A stretch of DNA of 10,813 bases from Solirubrobacteraceae bacterium (lineage in GTDB: Bacteria > Actinomycetota > Thermoleophilia > Solirubrobacterales > Solirubrobacteraceae): contig JADGPO010000127.1 of the NCBI GenBank assembly GCA_017882405.1, positions 1 to 10,813 of the forward strand, read 5' to 3'. Shown piece after piece: positions 1 to 6,042 of this stretch. The notes under the pieces are model-generated. The model worked only from the letters and a program-made list of their open reading frames with translations, was not told where the DNA came from and searched no databases. Position 1 is the first letter of the stretch; every line of letters starts with the position of its first letter. The translations under genes were made by a program, and so were the position numbers.

Positions 1-2
1 AG

Positions 3-224
3 ATCACCTTCTTCGCGTGGATCGCCGTGACGGCGCTCCACGTCCTCGGACACCTGCCCGAGATCGTGCGCCTGACGAGCACCGGGCGGACGTCACGCCG
101 CGCCGCCTCGGCCCCGCGCGTCCCCGGTGGCCGGGGACGCAACGGCGCGCTGGCGGGGGCGCTGCTGGCCGGACTGGTGCTCGCCGTGGCGCTGCTGGGC
201 CAGTTCTCGCCCTGGACTCATTGA
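3..224 (+). CDS. C-terminal part of a multi-pass membrane protein (cytochrome b561/DUF4405-like), cut by window edge
   Basis: The reading frame is open from the first complete codon at the left edge to a TGA stop, so the true start lies outside the window. About 73 residues are visible. They hold the end of one hydrophobic segment carrying a His-Val-Leu-Gly-His motif (LHVLGHL), a basic Arg/Ser/Gly-rich loop, and a last hydrophobic helix (GALLAGLVLAVALLGQF) before a short tail. The His pair at the edge of a helix fits a haem-binding membrane cytochrome of the b561 or DUF4405 sort, but too little is present to assign a family. It converges on the ferredoxin gene, and the two stop regions overlap by 7 bases. 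Its neighbours encode a membrane electron-transfer operon, so a redox role is plausible. A GTG at 27 could in principle start a shorter protein, but the hydrophobic frame continues upstream of it. Confidence 0.65.
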   Translation: MTFFAWIAVTALHVLGHLPEIVRLTSTGRTSRRAASAPRVPGGRGRNGALAGALLAGLVLAVALLGQFSPWTH

Positions 225-439
225 GCGCGGTCGCGCGCCGGCCGGGCGCTGGCCTTGAGGCGCAGCGCCAGCGTCGGGCAGGCGCTCACGGCGCGCCGCG
301 CGAGTCCCTCCAGCGAGGGCGGCAGCTCTCCGTCGGCGATCGCCGGGTAGCCCCATTCGTCGAGCTCGACGACCTCGGGCAGCAGCTCGGCGCACAGGCC
401 GTGCGCCTCGCAGGCGATCGGATCGACGAGCAGGCGCAT
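218..439 (-). CDS. Single-cluster ferredoxin with a CxxHxxC motif
   Basis: This encodes a 73-residue ferredoxin, a small cytoplasmic electron carrier. Ligand pattern: Cys10, then His13 where the second Cys of a 4Fe-4S ferredoxin would sit, then Cys16, and a distal Cys54 followed by Pro (ACP). This C-x2-H-x2-C...CP arrangement is known from actinobacterial ferredoxins that serve P450s and other oxidoreductases, usually with a [3Fe-4S] cluster; His coordination is possible. The middle is acidic (PEVVELDEWG), as expected for partner docking. The ATG at 439 lies 5 bases after the stop of the NuoF-like gene and gives the canonical short N-terminus (MRLLVDP). It is the last gene of the five-gene redox operon, so the NuoF-like protein is its likely reductase and the haem membrane protein a likely acceptor. 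No good Shine-Dalgarno is seen, so translation may be coupled to the upstream gene. Confidence 0.9.
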   Translation of the reverse strand: MRLLVDPIACEAHGLCAELLPEVVELDEWGYPAIADGELPPSLEGLARRAVSACPTLALRLKASARPARDRAQ

Positions 440-444
440 CCTGA

Positions 445-1704
445 TCAGGCGGTCGCGCTCAGATGGCCGGGGAAGGTCAACACGGGACTGCGCTCGCAGG
501 CGTCGCACGGGCCGTGGCGCATGTGGTCGAGGAACTCGGGGGTGAAGACCCGCAGGGCGCTGGCGGCGAAGGCCGCCACGCCGTCCGGGTGCGCGCACGC
601 TCCCCGACCGGTGGCCAGCCGACTCCACCGCTGCAGCTTCACCAGGGCATCCGGGCCGGCCGATCCGGCGCAGACATCGGCCAGCTCGTCAGCGATCGCC
701 GCCAGGCCGTTGACACACGGGCCGCATTGCCCGGCGCTCTGGTCGGCCAGCCAGCCCGTCACCCGGGCGGTCTCGGCCACGGGGCAGGCAGATTGCGGCA
801 GCGCCACCACGATCCCCGCGCCCAGGCGGGCTCCCAGCTCGCCGAGCTCCTGGCGTGCCAGCCTCGCCCGGGGCGCCTCGGTGGCATCGATCCAGGCGCC
901 GGCGTAACCCCCCAGCAGGAACGCCCGCGCGGGCTCGGACACGTCCCCGGCCGCGGCGAGCAGCGATCCGAGGCTCGAGCCGAGCGCGATCTCGTAGACC
1001 CCCGGCCGGCGAACGGCCCCGGTCAGCGTGATCAGTGCGCTGCCGGGATCCTCGGCGGTGCCCAGCCGCTGAAACCAGTCTCCGCCGTGACGAGCGATCA
1101 GCGCCACGTGGGCCAGCGTCTCGACGTTGGCCACCAGGGTCGGGCGGCCGTCGATCCCGCGCTCGGTCACGCGCGGCGGCACCGCGGTGGGCTTGGCGAT
1201 GCCCTCGTTGCACCAGCGCACCAGCGCGCTCTCCTGGCCGCTGACGTAGCCGCTGGGCGCCCAGACGACCTCCGGGAGCGCGCGGGCGCGGCGCAGCTCG
1301 GGGCGCTGGGTCAGCGCCCACTGGACGGTCTCCCCGGCGCGAACGTGAAGCTCGTCGACGGCGAACAGGATCTCGTCGGCCTTGATCGCCCGCGCCACCG
1401 CGAGCGCGCCGTCGATGACCAGATGCGGCAGCGAGGACAGCAGCAGGCGATCCTTGGCGCTCATCGGCTCGCCCTCGCAGCCGTTGACCAGCAGAACGGG
1501 CGCACCGCGAGCCTGCCGGACCGCCTGCATCTTGGTGAGCATCGGGAACGAGCCCCCGCCCCGCCCGCGCAGCCCCGAGCGCTTGATCTGGGACAGCAGC
1601 TCCTCGGCGCGCGGATCGGCCGGCGGCTCGCCGTGTACCTGGAGGTGGCGCTCGTAGGGCATCGGGGCGGCGGTGACGCCCTTGAGCAGCCGTGGCAGCG
1701 TCAT
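445..1704 (-). CDS. NuoF-like NAD(P)H dehydrogenase (FMN, SLBB and Fe-S domains)
   Basis: This 419-residue homologue of the NADH-binding 51-kDa subunit of complex I should oxidise NAD(P)H through FMN and pass electrons through an Fe-S centre to the ferredoxin encoded just downstream. Visible motifs: the glycine-rich FMN/NADH loop GLRGRGGGSFP (44-54), the flavin motif CEGEPMSAKDR (76-86), SGYVSGQESALV (151-162), the PPRVTERGIDGRPTLVANVE stretch (176-195), an SLBB domain beginning at TGAVRRPGVYEIA (about 229-241), and a C-terminal NuoF-type Fe-S region (323-371). In that region the first of the four canonical cysteines is Ala324 (SAGQCGPC); Cys327, Cys330 and Cys370 remain. An additional CxxC (400/403) lies near the C-terminus. 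The ATG at 1704 overlaps the previous gene's TGA (ATGA), which fixes the start. It lacks NuoE and NuoG neighbours, so it is not part of complex I. The nucleotide preference (NADH or NADPH) cannot be read from sequence. Confidence 0.88.
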   Translation of the reverse strand: MTLPRLLKGVTAAPMPYERHLQVHGEPPADPRAEELLSQIKRSGLRGRGGGSFPMLTKMQAVRQARGAPVLLVNGCEGEPMSAKDRLLLSSLPHLVIDGALAVARAIKADEILFAVDELHVRAGETVQWALTQRPELRRARALPEVVWAPSGYVSGQESALVRWCNEGIAKPTAVPPRVTERGIDGRPTLVANVETLAHVALIARHGGDWFQRLGTAEDPGSALITLTGAVRRPGVYEIALGSSLGSLLAAAGDVSEPARAFLLGGYAGAWIDATEAPRARLARQELGELGARLGAGIVVALPQSACPVAETARVTGWLADQSAGQCGPCVNGLAAIADELADVCAGSAGPDALVKLQRWSRLATGRGACAHPDGVAAFAASALRVFTPEFLDHMRHGPCDACERSPVLTFPGHLSATA

Positions 1705-2372
1705 GTCCGCCCGCCCGGTGACAGGAGCTTCGCGGGGGTGCCGGCGCGCCGGGCCCAGTGGGGGCCCAACGGGCCCCGCGGCAGCCACACCGCCACGCCC
1801 AGCGCCAGTCCCGCCAGCGCGCCCAGTCCGGCCAGCCGCCAGCGCACGTGCTCGGGCCAGCCCAGCCCGGCGCGGACGATCACGGCGACCACCACGGCCG
1901 CCCCGCAGCCGGCGTAGACGGCCGTCATCCAGCCCTGGCGCACGTCGCTCCCGGTGCCGAGCCCGTGCAGGATCGCGATCGGCCATGCCGCATAGGCGAG
2001 CCAGTGCACCGCCCGCCAGGCCCGGTGGCCCAGCCGGACCCGGAGCCCGCTGGTGAGGGCCACGGCCAGCAGGAGGTCGAAGGCCGTCGTGCCCAGGCCG
2101 AGCCACAGCGGCCGATAGGTACCCGTGAACGGTATGACGGCATTCACCAACGAGATCGGCGCGAAGCTGTCCAGCACAGCGGTGACGATGTGCAATGCCA
2201 GGAAGGCGACGGCCAGCAGCGAGCTAGAGCGGTGGAGGCCGTCGATCGCGAACCGCGGCCAGCGCCGGGTGCTGACGCGACCGATCGCGGCGATCCCGAC
2301 GACCAGCGCCAACGTCAGCAGGACCAGCGCCACCGCGCCGCTGGCGCGCGTGAGATACCAGTAGGTCTTCAT
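1701..2372 (-). CDS. Ferric-reductase-like transmembrane protein, two-haem b type
   Basis: A 223-residue integral membrane protein of the ferric reductase-like transmembrane domain family (the fold shared with YedZ/MsrQ and NOX). About six hydrophobic segments are visible. Two helices carry spaced histidine pairs typical of bis-His haem b sites: His47 and His61 in the second segment, and His123 and His136 in the fourth. His116 lies just before that helix. There is no cytoplasmic FAD/NAD domain, so electrons must come from a separate protein, most simply the NuoF-like protein and ferredoxin encoded downstream. The N-terminal MKTYWYLTRASGAVAL is characteristic of actinobacterial members. The ATG at 2372 overlaps the ApbE stop (ATGA), and its own TGA overlaps the next start, implying translational coupling. 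Inferred role: moving electrons across the membrane to an extracytoplasmic acceptor (flavoprotein, quinone, metal or oxidised methionine); the acceptor is unknown. Confidence 0.87.
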   Translation of the reverse strand: MKTYWYLTRASGAVALVLLTLALVVGIAAIGRVSTRRWPRFAIDGLHRSSSLLAVAFLALHIVTAVLDSFAPISLVNAVIPFTGTYRPLWLGLGTTAFDLLLAVALTSGLRVRLGHRAWRAVHWLAYAAWPIAILHGLGTGSDVRQGWMTAVYAGCGAAVVVAVIVRAGLGWPEHVRWRLAGLGALAGLALGVAVWLPRGPLGPHWARRAGTPAKLLSPGGRT

Positions 2373-3325
2373 TGCGGCCAGCCGCCCACGACCTTCACCT
2401 CGCCGTCGATCGCCGTGAGCCGCGCCGGCAGCTCGCGCTCGGACAGCCACACCGGGGCGTCAGCGCCCAGAACGAGGGCCGCGGTGGAGGCGATGTTGGC
2501 CTCGGCACAGGTGGCGGCGGCCACGCTGGCGGTGCGCCACACGGGAGCGACGGGCAGTCCGGTCCGCGGATCGAGCACGTGATGGAGGGCGCGGCCGTCG
2601 TGGCGCCAGCGCCGGGGCACGAGGCTGGAGGTGGCCAGGCCGCCGGACGCGATCGCGATCGTCTGTCCCTCGGCGGAGGGGGAGCTGCGGTGATCGTCGG
2701 TCACGTGCACCGACCAGCCGCCACGGGGAGCCGGTCCGCTGGTCCCGATGTCGCCGCCCAGCGAGAGCAGCGCGCCGGCGCCGCCGGCCAGATGGGCGGC
2801 GCGTGCCCCACGATCGGCGGTCAGCGCCTTGGCGGTCGCCCCGAGGTCCAGCTGCACCCCGGCGGGCACGCGGACGGCCGGGGGCGCGTCGGCGAGCTCG
2901 ATCGAGTGCCACAGCGTGCGCCGCTCCGGCGGCGCCTGGGCACCGGCGTCGAGCGGCTCGTTCGCGGCGACCCGGGCGAGCCGCTGCCAGTCGCGGTCAT
3001 AGCCCAGCTTCACCAGGCGGTCTCCCAGGGTGGGGTCAACGGCGCCGTCGGTGATCGCGGCGGCTCGGATCGCCAGGCGCAGCGCCTCCAGCAGCCGATC
3101 GGAGACGGGCACCCACTGCCCGCCGGCTCGGTTCACCCGCGAGAGCTCGGACTCGTCGCGAAACCGGCTGGCCGCGGCATCGATCCCGTCGATCTCCCGC
3201 TGAGCTGCCGATCTCGCTGCCGATCCGGATCCGCCGACGGTGCACAGCACGGCGGTCGTGCCGAGCGCCGGCCACGTCTGCACGCTGACGGCCTCGGCTT
3301 CGACGCGGTCAGCGACCGGCGTCAT
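2369..3325 (-). CDS. apbE: FAD:protein FMN transferase (ApbE family)
   Basis: A 318-residue ApbE-family enzyme, which transfers FMN from FAD onto a Thr/Ser of a target protein with Mg2+. Motifs in order: SRFRDESELSRVN (53-65), GAVDPTLG (94-101), LDLGATAKALTAD (159-171), SLGGDIG (188-194), HHVLDPRTGLP (248-258) and AEANIASTA (274-282). The last segment has Asn277 where many ApbE proteins have the Mg-binding Asp (ADAxxTA); related actinobacterial sequences with DAN in this place are familiar to me, so I do not take this as inactivating. No signal peptide or lipobox is visible at the N-terminus (MTPVADRVEAEAV), unlike periplasmic ApbE lipoproteins. The ATG at 3325 overlaps the stop of the upstream gene (ATGA). 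In the operon it presumably matures a flavoprotein partner of the electron-transfer chain, but no gene in this window shows a clear flavinylation motif. Family assignment is secure; the target is not. Confidence 0.9.
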   Translation of the reverse strand: MTPVADRVEAEAVSVQTWPALGTTAVLCTVGGSGSAARSAAQREIDGIDAAASRFRDESELSRVNRAGGQWVPVSDRLLEALRLAIRAAAITDGAVDPTLGDRLVKLGYDRDWQRLARVAANEPLDAGAQAPPERRTLWHSIELADAPPAVRVPAGVQLDLGATAKALTADRGARAAHLAGGAGALLSLGGDIGTSGPAPRGGWSVHVTDDHRSSPSAEGQTIAIASGGLATSSLVPRRWRHDGRALHHVLDPRTGLPVAPVWRTASVAAATCAEANIASTAALVLGADAPVWLSERELPARLTAIDGEVKVVGGWPQ

Positions 3326-3756
3326 GACCCGCCCGAAACGACCGGAGCGGGAGCGGGAGCGGGAGCGGGGGCGGCCTGGGGCGGCGCTGCCGGGGGGCTG
3401 ACAGATTGGGTCGTGGTGGGCGCCGCCGGGGCGGGCGCCGGGGCGGACGTGGTGGTCGACGAGGAGGCCGCAGCGGACGCCGCGTGGCGCCGATGTGGCC
3501 GCGGCGGTCGGTGGGTTCGGTGGCCTGCCGGGCGGCCTGCCGCCCGCCGAGCGCTCCGATGCGAGCGAGAGCTCGTCGAGCTCGAGACCGACGCTGGGGC
3601 CGTGGCCCTGGGATGCCCGGGGAACGCACGTGCGGCGGCGTTGGCCAGGAACACCGTCAGCGCCACCGTGGCGGTCGCCAGACTGCGGTTGAGCCAGCGC
3701 AGGCGGCGCAGCGAGGCGTCTCGACGGTTCGAACCGGGATCGGGATGTCCTGTCAT
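3322..3756 (-). CDS. Small membrane-anchored Pro/Ala-, His/Arg-rich protein
   Basis: I do not recognise a named family. The 144-residue product has a basic N-terminus (RRDASLRRLRWLNR, 11-24) and one hydrophobic helix (about 26-44, LATATVALTVFLANAAARA) ending in an AFPG turn. A long low-complexity tail follows: Ser/Thr-rich (56-66), then Arg/His-rich (66-91, with six His), then Ala/Pro/Ser/Thr-rich, ending in repeated Ala-Pro (about 129-138) and VVSGGS. By the positive-inside rule the N-terminus is cytoplasmic and the tail outside, or the helix is an uncleaved signal. It is the first gene of the redox operon and its stop overlaps the apbE start (ATGA), which strongly supports it as a real gene. 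No in-frame start exists further upstream. A purine-rich AGGAAG lies about 19 bases before the ATG, too far for a normal ribosome site. Possible roles: a wall-spanning tether, or a metal- or haem-handling partner of the membrane cytochrome. Confidence 0.7.
   Translation of the reverse strand: MTGHPDPGSNRRDASLRRLRWLNRSLATATVALTVFLANAAARAFPGHPRATAPASVSSSTSSRSHRSARRAAGRPAGHRTHRPPRPHRRHAASAAASSSTTTSAPAPAPAAPTTTQSVSPPAAPPQAAPAPAPAPAPVVSGGS
3346..3369. repeat. Hexanucleotide tandem repeat (AGCGGG x4)
   Basis: Four exact back-to-back copies of AGCGGG on the + strand, followed by a degenerate fifth (GGCGGC), encode the alternating Ala-Pro end of the small membrane protein on the minus strand. Because the unit is 6 bases, gain or loss of copies would change the length of the tail without shifting the frame. 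Confidence 0.85.
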
Positions 3757-3856
3757 GACGATGACGCTGCCGGGACTTCCTAAAGACGCATTTACCTGAA
3801 GGTGAGAACTCTCCTTTCTCGGATTTGCAGGTCGATTGCCCTCGTATGATCCGTGC
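3757..3856. promoter_or_regulatory. Divergent intergenic region between redox operon and two-component system
   Basis: This 100-base region is more AT-rich than its surroundings and must hold the promoters of both the minus-strand redox operon and the + strand regulator pair. Short dyads are visible near its middle: ACCT-GA-AGGT (3794-3803) and GAGA-AC-TCTC (3804-3813) directly adjacent. Such half-sites could be an operator for the response regulator encoded next door, but they are short and this is inference. No convincing -35/-10 pair could be fixed for the minus-strand operon. Confidence 0.45.
3845..3850 (+). promoter_or_regulatory. Putative -10 box of response-regulator gene (leaderless arrangement)
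   Basis: TATGAT lies exactly 6 bases before the GTG start at 3857, so the expected transcription start falls on or next to the first base of the start codon. There is no Shine-Dalgarno sequence, and none could fit. A TTGCAG sits at 3825-3830, but its 14-base spacing is too short for a standard -35. Confidence 0.5.
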
Positions 3857-4537
3857 GTGGCTCACATCGTCCTGATCGAGGACGAGCCCGGCATCGTCGA
3901 CTTCGTCAAGCGCGGATTGACCGCCGGCGGCTTTCAGGTGGAGGCAGCGCTCGACGGCGACAGCGGCCTGGCGCTGGCGCTCGGAGAGCGCGTGTCGCTG
4001 GTCGTCCTCGACCTCATGCTCCCGGGCCGCAGCGGTACCGAGATCCTCCGCGAGCTCGCCGACCTGCGGCCGGGGCTGCCGGTGATCGTGCTGACCGCGC
4101 GGGGTGAGGTCGAGGATCGCGTCAACGGCCTGCAGGCCGGCGCGGTGGACTACCTGGTCAAGCCGTTCGCGCTGGCCGAGTTGGACGCGCGGATCCGCGC
4201 CCAGCTGCGTGCCGCGCGCCAGACGCCCGCGACGATCCTGCGCCGGGCCGGGCTGACCCTTGATCTGCTCTCGCGCCGGGTGACACACGACGGTCATCCG
4301 GTCCGGCTGACGACCACCGAGTTCGACCTGCTGGCGTACTTCATGCACAACCCCGGCCAGGTGCTCAGCCGCCAGCAGATCCTGCGCGCCGTGTGGGGCT
4401 ACGACCACGATCCGGCCACCAACAACGTCGACGTGTACGTGGGCTACCTTCGCCGCAAGCTGACCGGGCCGGACCGCGGGCCGGTGCGGATCACCACGCT
4501 GCGCTCGCGCGGCTACCGGTTCGAGGATCCCGCTTGA
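3857..4537 (+). CDS. OmpR/PhoB-family response regulator
   Basis: A 226-residue two-component response regulator. The receiver domain (about 3-115) has the acidic pair Glu8/Asp9, the phospho-acceptor Asp52 in LVVLDLMLPG, Thr80 in VIVLTAR and Lys102 in VKPF. The C-terminal winged-helix DNA-binding domain (about 130-224) shows TTTEFDLLAYF, VLSRQQILRAVWG, NNVDVYVGYLRRKL and the wing ITTLRSRGYRF, which place it in the OmpR/PhoB class. I chose the GTG at 3857 (VAHIVLIEDE) because it gives the normal receiver N-terminus and follows a TATGAT box by 6 bases. A TTG at 3836 would add seven residues and lie upstream of that box. Its TGA overlaps the kinase start. It is divergent from the apbE/ferric-reductase-like operon and is the likely regulator of it, possibly also of itself. 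Confidence 0.93.
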   Translation: MAHIVLIEDEPGIVDFVKRGLTAGGFQVEAALDGDSGLALALGERVSLVVLDLMLPGRSGTEILRELADLRPGLPVIVLTARGEVEDRVNGLQAGAVDYLVKPFALAELDARIRAQLRAARQTPATILRRAGLTLDLLSRRVTHDGHPVRLTTTEFDLLAYFMHNPGQVLSRQQILRAVWGYDHDPATNNVDVYVGYLRRKLTGPDRGPVRITTLRSRGYRFEDPA

Positions 4538-6027
4538 TCGCCCGCTCCAGCCTGCGCTGGCGCCTGGTGGCCTGGGTCACCGGCGCGATGCTCGTCGTCT
4601 TGGCGATCGTGTTCGTCGTCGTCTACGCGCAGACCGGCAGCCAGCTGCGCTCGCGGGTCGACGAGGACGTCGCCGGGGACGTCCACCAGCTCTCAGACGC
4701 CGTCCGCGCCCTGCACGCCTCCTCCTCGTCGCAGCTTCCGAGCCGCCTGCGCAGCTACGTGCGTGCCGAGCCGTACACCGGCAACTCCTCGCTGCTGTTC
4801 GCCGTCCTCCCCGGCCATGCGACCGTCAGCAACCACCCGGAGGTGTTCGGCGCCGACCGGCCCGACGACGGCGAGAGCGCCGATGAGCAGCAGCACGAGA
4901 ACGTCCGTGGGCGACAACTGCTGTCCGGTCCGCCGGGGCGACGCACCGTGGAGGTCCCGGACGTGGGCAAGCTGCGCGTCGACGAGCAGCTCGTCACGGT
5001 CGGTGCCGATCGGGTCCGACTCGGGGCCGGCGAGTCGCTGAGCAACGTCACGCGGGCCCAGCGCACCGTGGCCCGCTCGTTTCTGATCGCGGGCGCGGTC
5101 GGGCTGGGATTGGTGCTGATCGCCTCCTATCTCGCCGGCGCCGTGGTCTCGTTGCCGCTGCGCCGGATGGCCAGGGTCGCCGCCCGGGTCGACGACGGCG
5201 ACCTGCACCCCCGGATGGTCTCCCCGGCATCGGCGAGCCGCGAGATCCGCGTGCTCGCCGACTCCTTCAACCACATGCTCGATCGCCTGGCGGCGGCGTT
5301 CGCGCACCAGCGCCAGTTCGTCGCCGACGCCTCCCACGAGCTGCGCACACCGCTGACGGTGATCGGCGGCCAGCTCGAGGTGCTCGCCGCGGAGCGCAAG
5401 CCCTCGCACGAGGAGATCCAGCGCGTGCAGCGCCTGGTCAGCGCCGAGATCGCGCGCACCTCTCGCCTGGTCGACGACATGCTCCTGCTGGCCGGATCCG
5501 AGCACCGCGACTTCCTGCGCCTGCGGACGGTCGAGCTGCGGCAGTTCCTGGAGGACCTGTGGTCCACGACCACCGCCGGTCACGATCGGCGCTTCGAGCT
5601 GGGGCGGATCCCCGACGGGACTCTGGAGTGCGATCCGGACCGCCTGGCGCAGGCGCTGCGCAACCTGATCGACAATGCGCTGTCGCACACCGAGGCGCGA
5701 ACGGGGAGCGTCTCGCTGGACACGAGCGTCCTTCCCGACGGCGCCGTCCGCTTCACGGTCTCAGACGACGGGCCCGGGATCCCCGAGGAGCAGCGCGAGC
5801 GGATCTTCGATCGCTTTCACCGCACCGATGAGGCCCGCGGTCGGGTCGCCGGCGGGGCGGGTCTCGGCCTGGCCATCGTCCAGGCGATCGCCGAGGCCCA
5901 CGGCGGGAGCGTGCGCTCGGTCGCGCCGACGGTCAAGGGCGCGTGCTTCGAGCTGGAGCTGCCCGGCCCGCTGCGCACGACCCGCGGCCGGCGGGCCGAG
6001 CGACCTGCGGGGCGCGTCCAGCTGTGA
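4534..6027 (+). CDS. Membrane sensor histidine kinase (HAMP-HisKA-HATPase)
   Basis: A 497-residue partner kinase of the preceding regulator. Layout: short cytoplasmic N-terminus, TM1 (about 11-32), an extracytoplasmic domain (about 33-182) with no family I recognise, TM2 (about 183-208), HAMP (about 208-255), HisKA with the phospho-acceptor His268 in ASHELRTPL, and an HATPase domain with N-box RNLIDNALSH (376-385), G1 DDGPGIP (411-417), the IFDRFHR segment (424-430) and G2 GAGLGLA (441-447). All catalytic motifs are intact. The start is taken as TTG at 4534, overlapping the regulator's TGA (TTGA); this gives the usual short basic N-terminus before TM1. The frame is open further upstream, but that stretch is antisense-free shadow of the regulator. 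The sensor region lacks cysteines and carries several scattered His and many acidic residues. The signal cannot be deduced. Confidence 0.92.
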   Translation: MIARSSLRWRLVAWVTGAMLVVLAIVFVVVYAQTGSQLRSRVDEDVAGDVHQLSDAVRALHASSSSQLPSRLRSYVRAEPYTGNSSLLFAVLPGHATVSNHPEVFGADRPDDGESADEQQHENVRGRQLLSGPPGRRTVEVPDVGKLRVDEQLVTVGADRVRLGAGESLSNVTRAQRTVARSFLIAGAVGLGLVLIASYLAGAVVSLPLRRMARVAARVDDGDLHPRMVSPASASREIRVLADSFNHMLDRLAAAFAHQRQFVADASHELRTPLTVIGGQLEVLAAERKPSHEEIQRVQRLVSAEIARTSRLVDDMLLLAGSEHRDFLRLRTVELRQFLEDLWSTTTAGHDRRFELGRIPDGTLECDPDRLAQALRNLIDNALSHTEARTGSVSLDTSVLPDGAVRFTVSDDGPGIPEEQRERIFDRFHRTDEARGRVAGGAGLGLAIVQAIAEAHGGSVRSVAPTVKGACFELELPGPLRTTRGRRAERPAGRVQL

Positions 6028-6042
6028 GCGACCGGCGGTTGA

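Noticed and set aside
445..1704. Complex I (nuo) operon fragment
   Set aside because: No NuoE, NuoG or membrane nuo subunits are adjacent, the Fe-S motif differs, and the gene is coupled instead to a ferric-reductase-like gene and a ferredoxin gene.
1741..1784. Several GGGCCC/GGCCC inverted repeats that could fold into a stable hairpin
   Set aside because: They lie within the coding sequence for the Gly/Pro-rich C-terminus of the ferric-reductase-like protein, and the next gene overlaps downstream, so a terminator there would make no sense.
463..1917. Long + strand open frame of 484 codons opposite the NuoF-like gene
   Set aside because: It is antisense to a gene with complete NuoF motifs. 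The composition is that of a shadow frame and no domain is recognisable.
3346..3369. Possible CRISPR or transposon-related repeat
   Set aside because: The unit is only 6 bases, without spacers or flanking genes of either kind. It is a simple coding tandem repeat.
3569..3583. Perfect dyad GAGCTCG-T-CGAGCTC
   Set aside because: It sits inside the Ser/Thr-rich codons of the small membrane protein and is explained by repeated Ser codons. It is not near a start of transcription.
2372..3799. Long + strand open frame of 475 codons opposite apbE and the small membrane gene
   Set aside because: It is antisense to a well-supported gene with clear ApbE motifs. Its translation is low-complexity Gly/Ala/Arg with no motif, as expected for a high-GC shadow frame.
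4693..5688. Minus-strand open frame of 331 codons opposite the histidine kinase
   Set aside because: The kinase on the other strand has every expected motif. This frame is rich in Gln/Arg/Gly with no domain and no plausible start signal.
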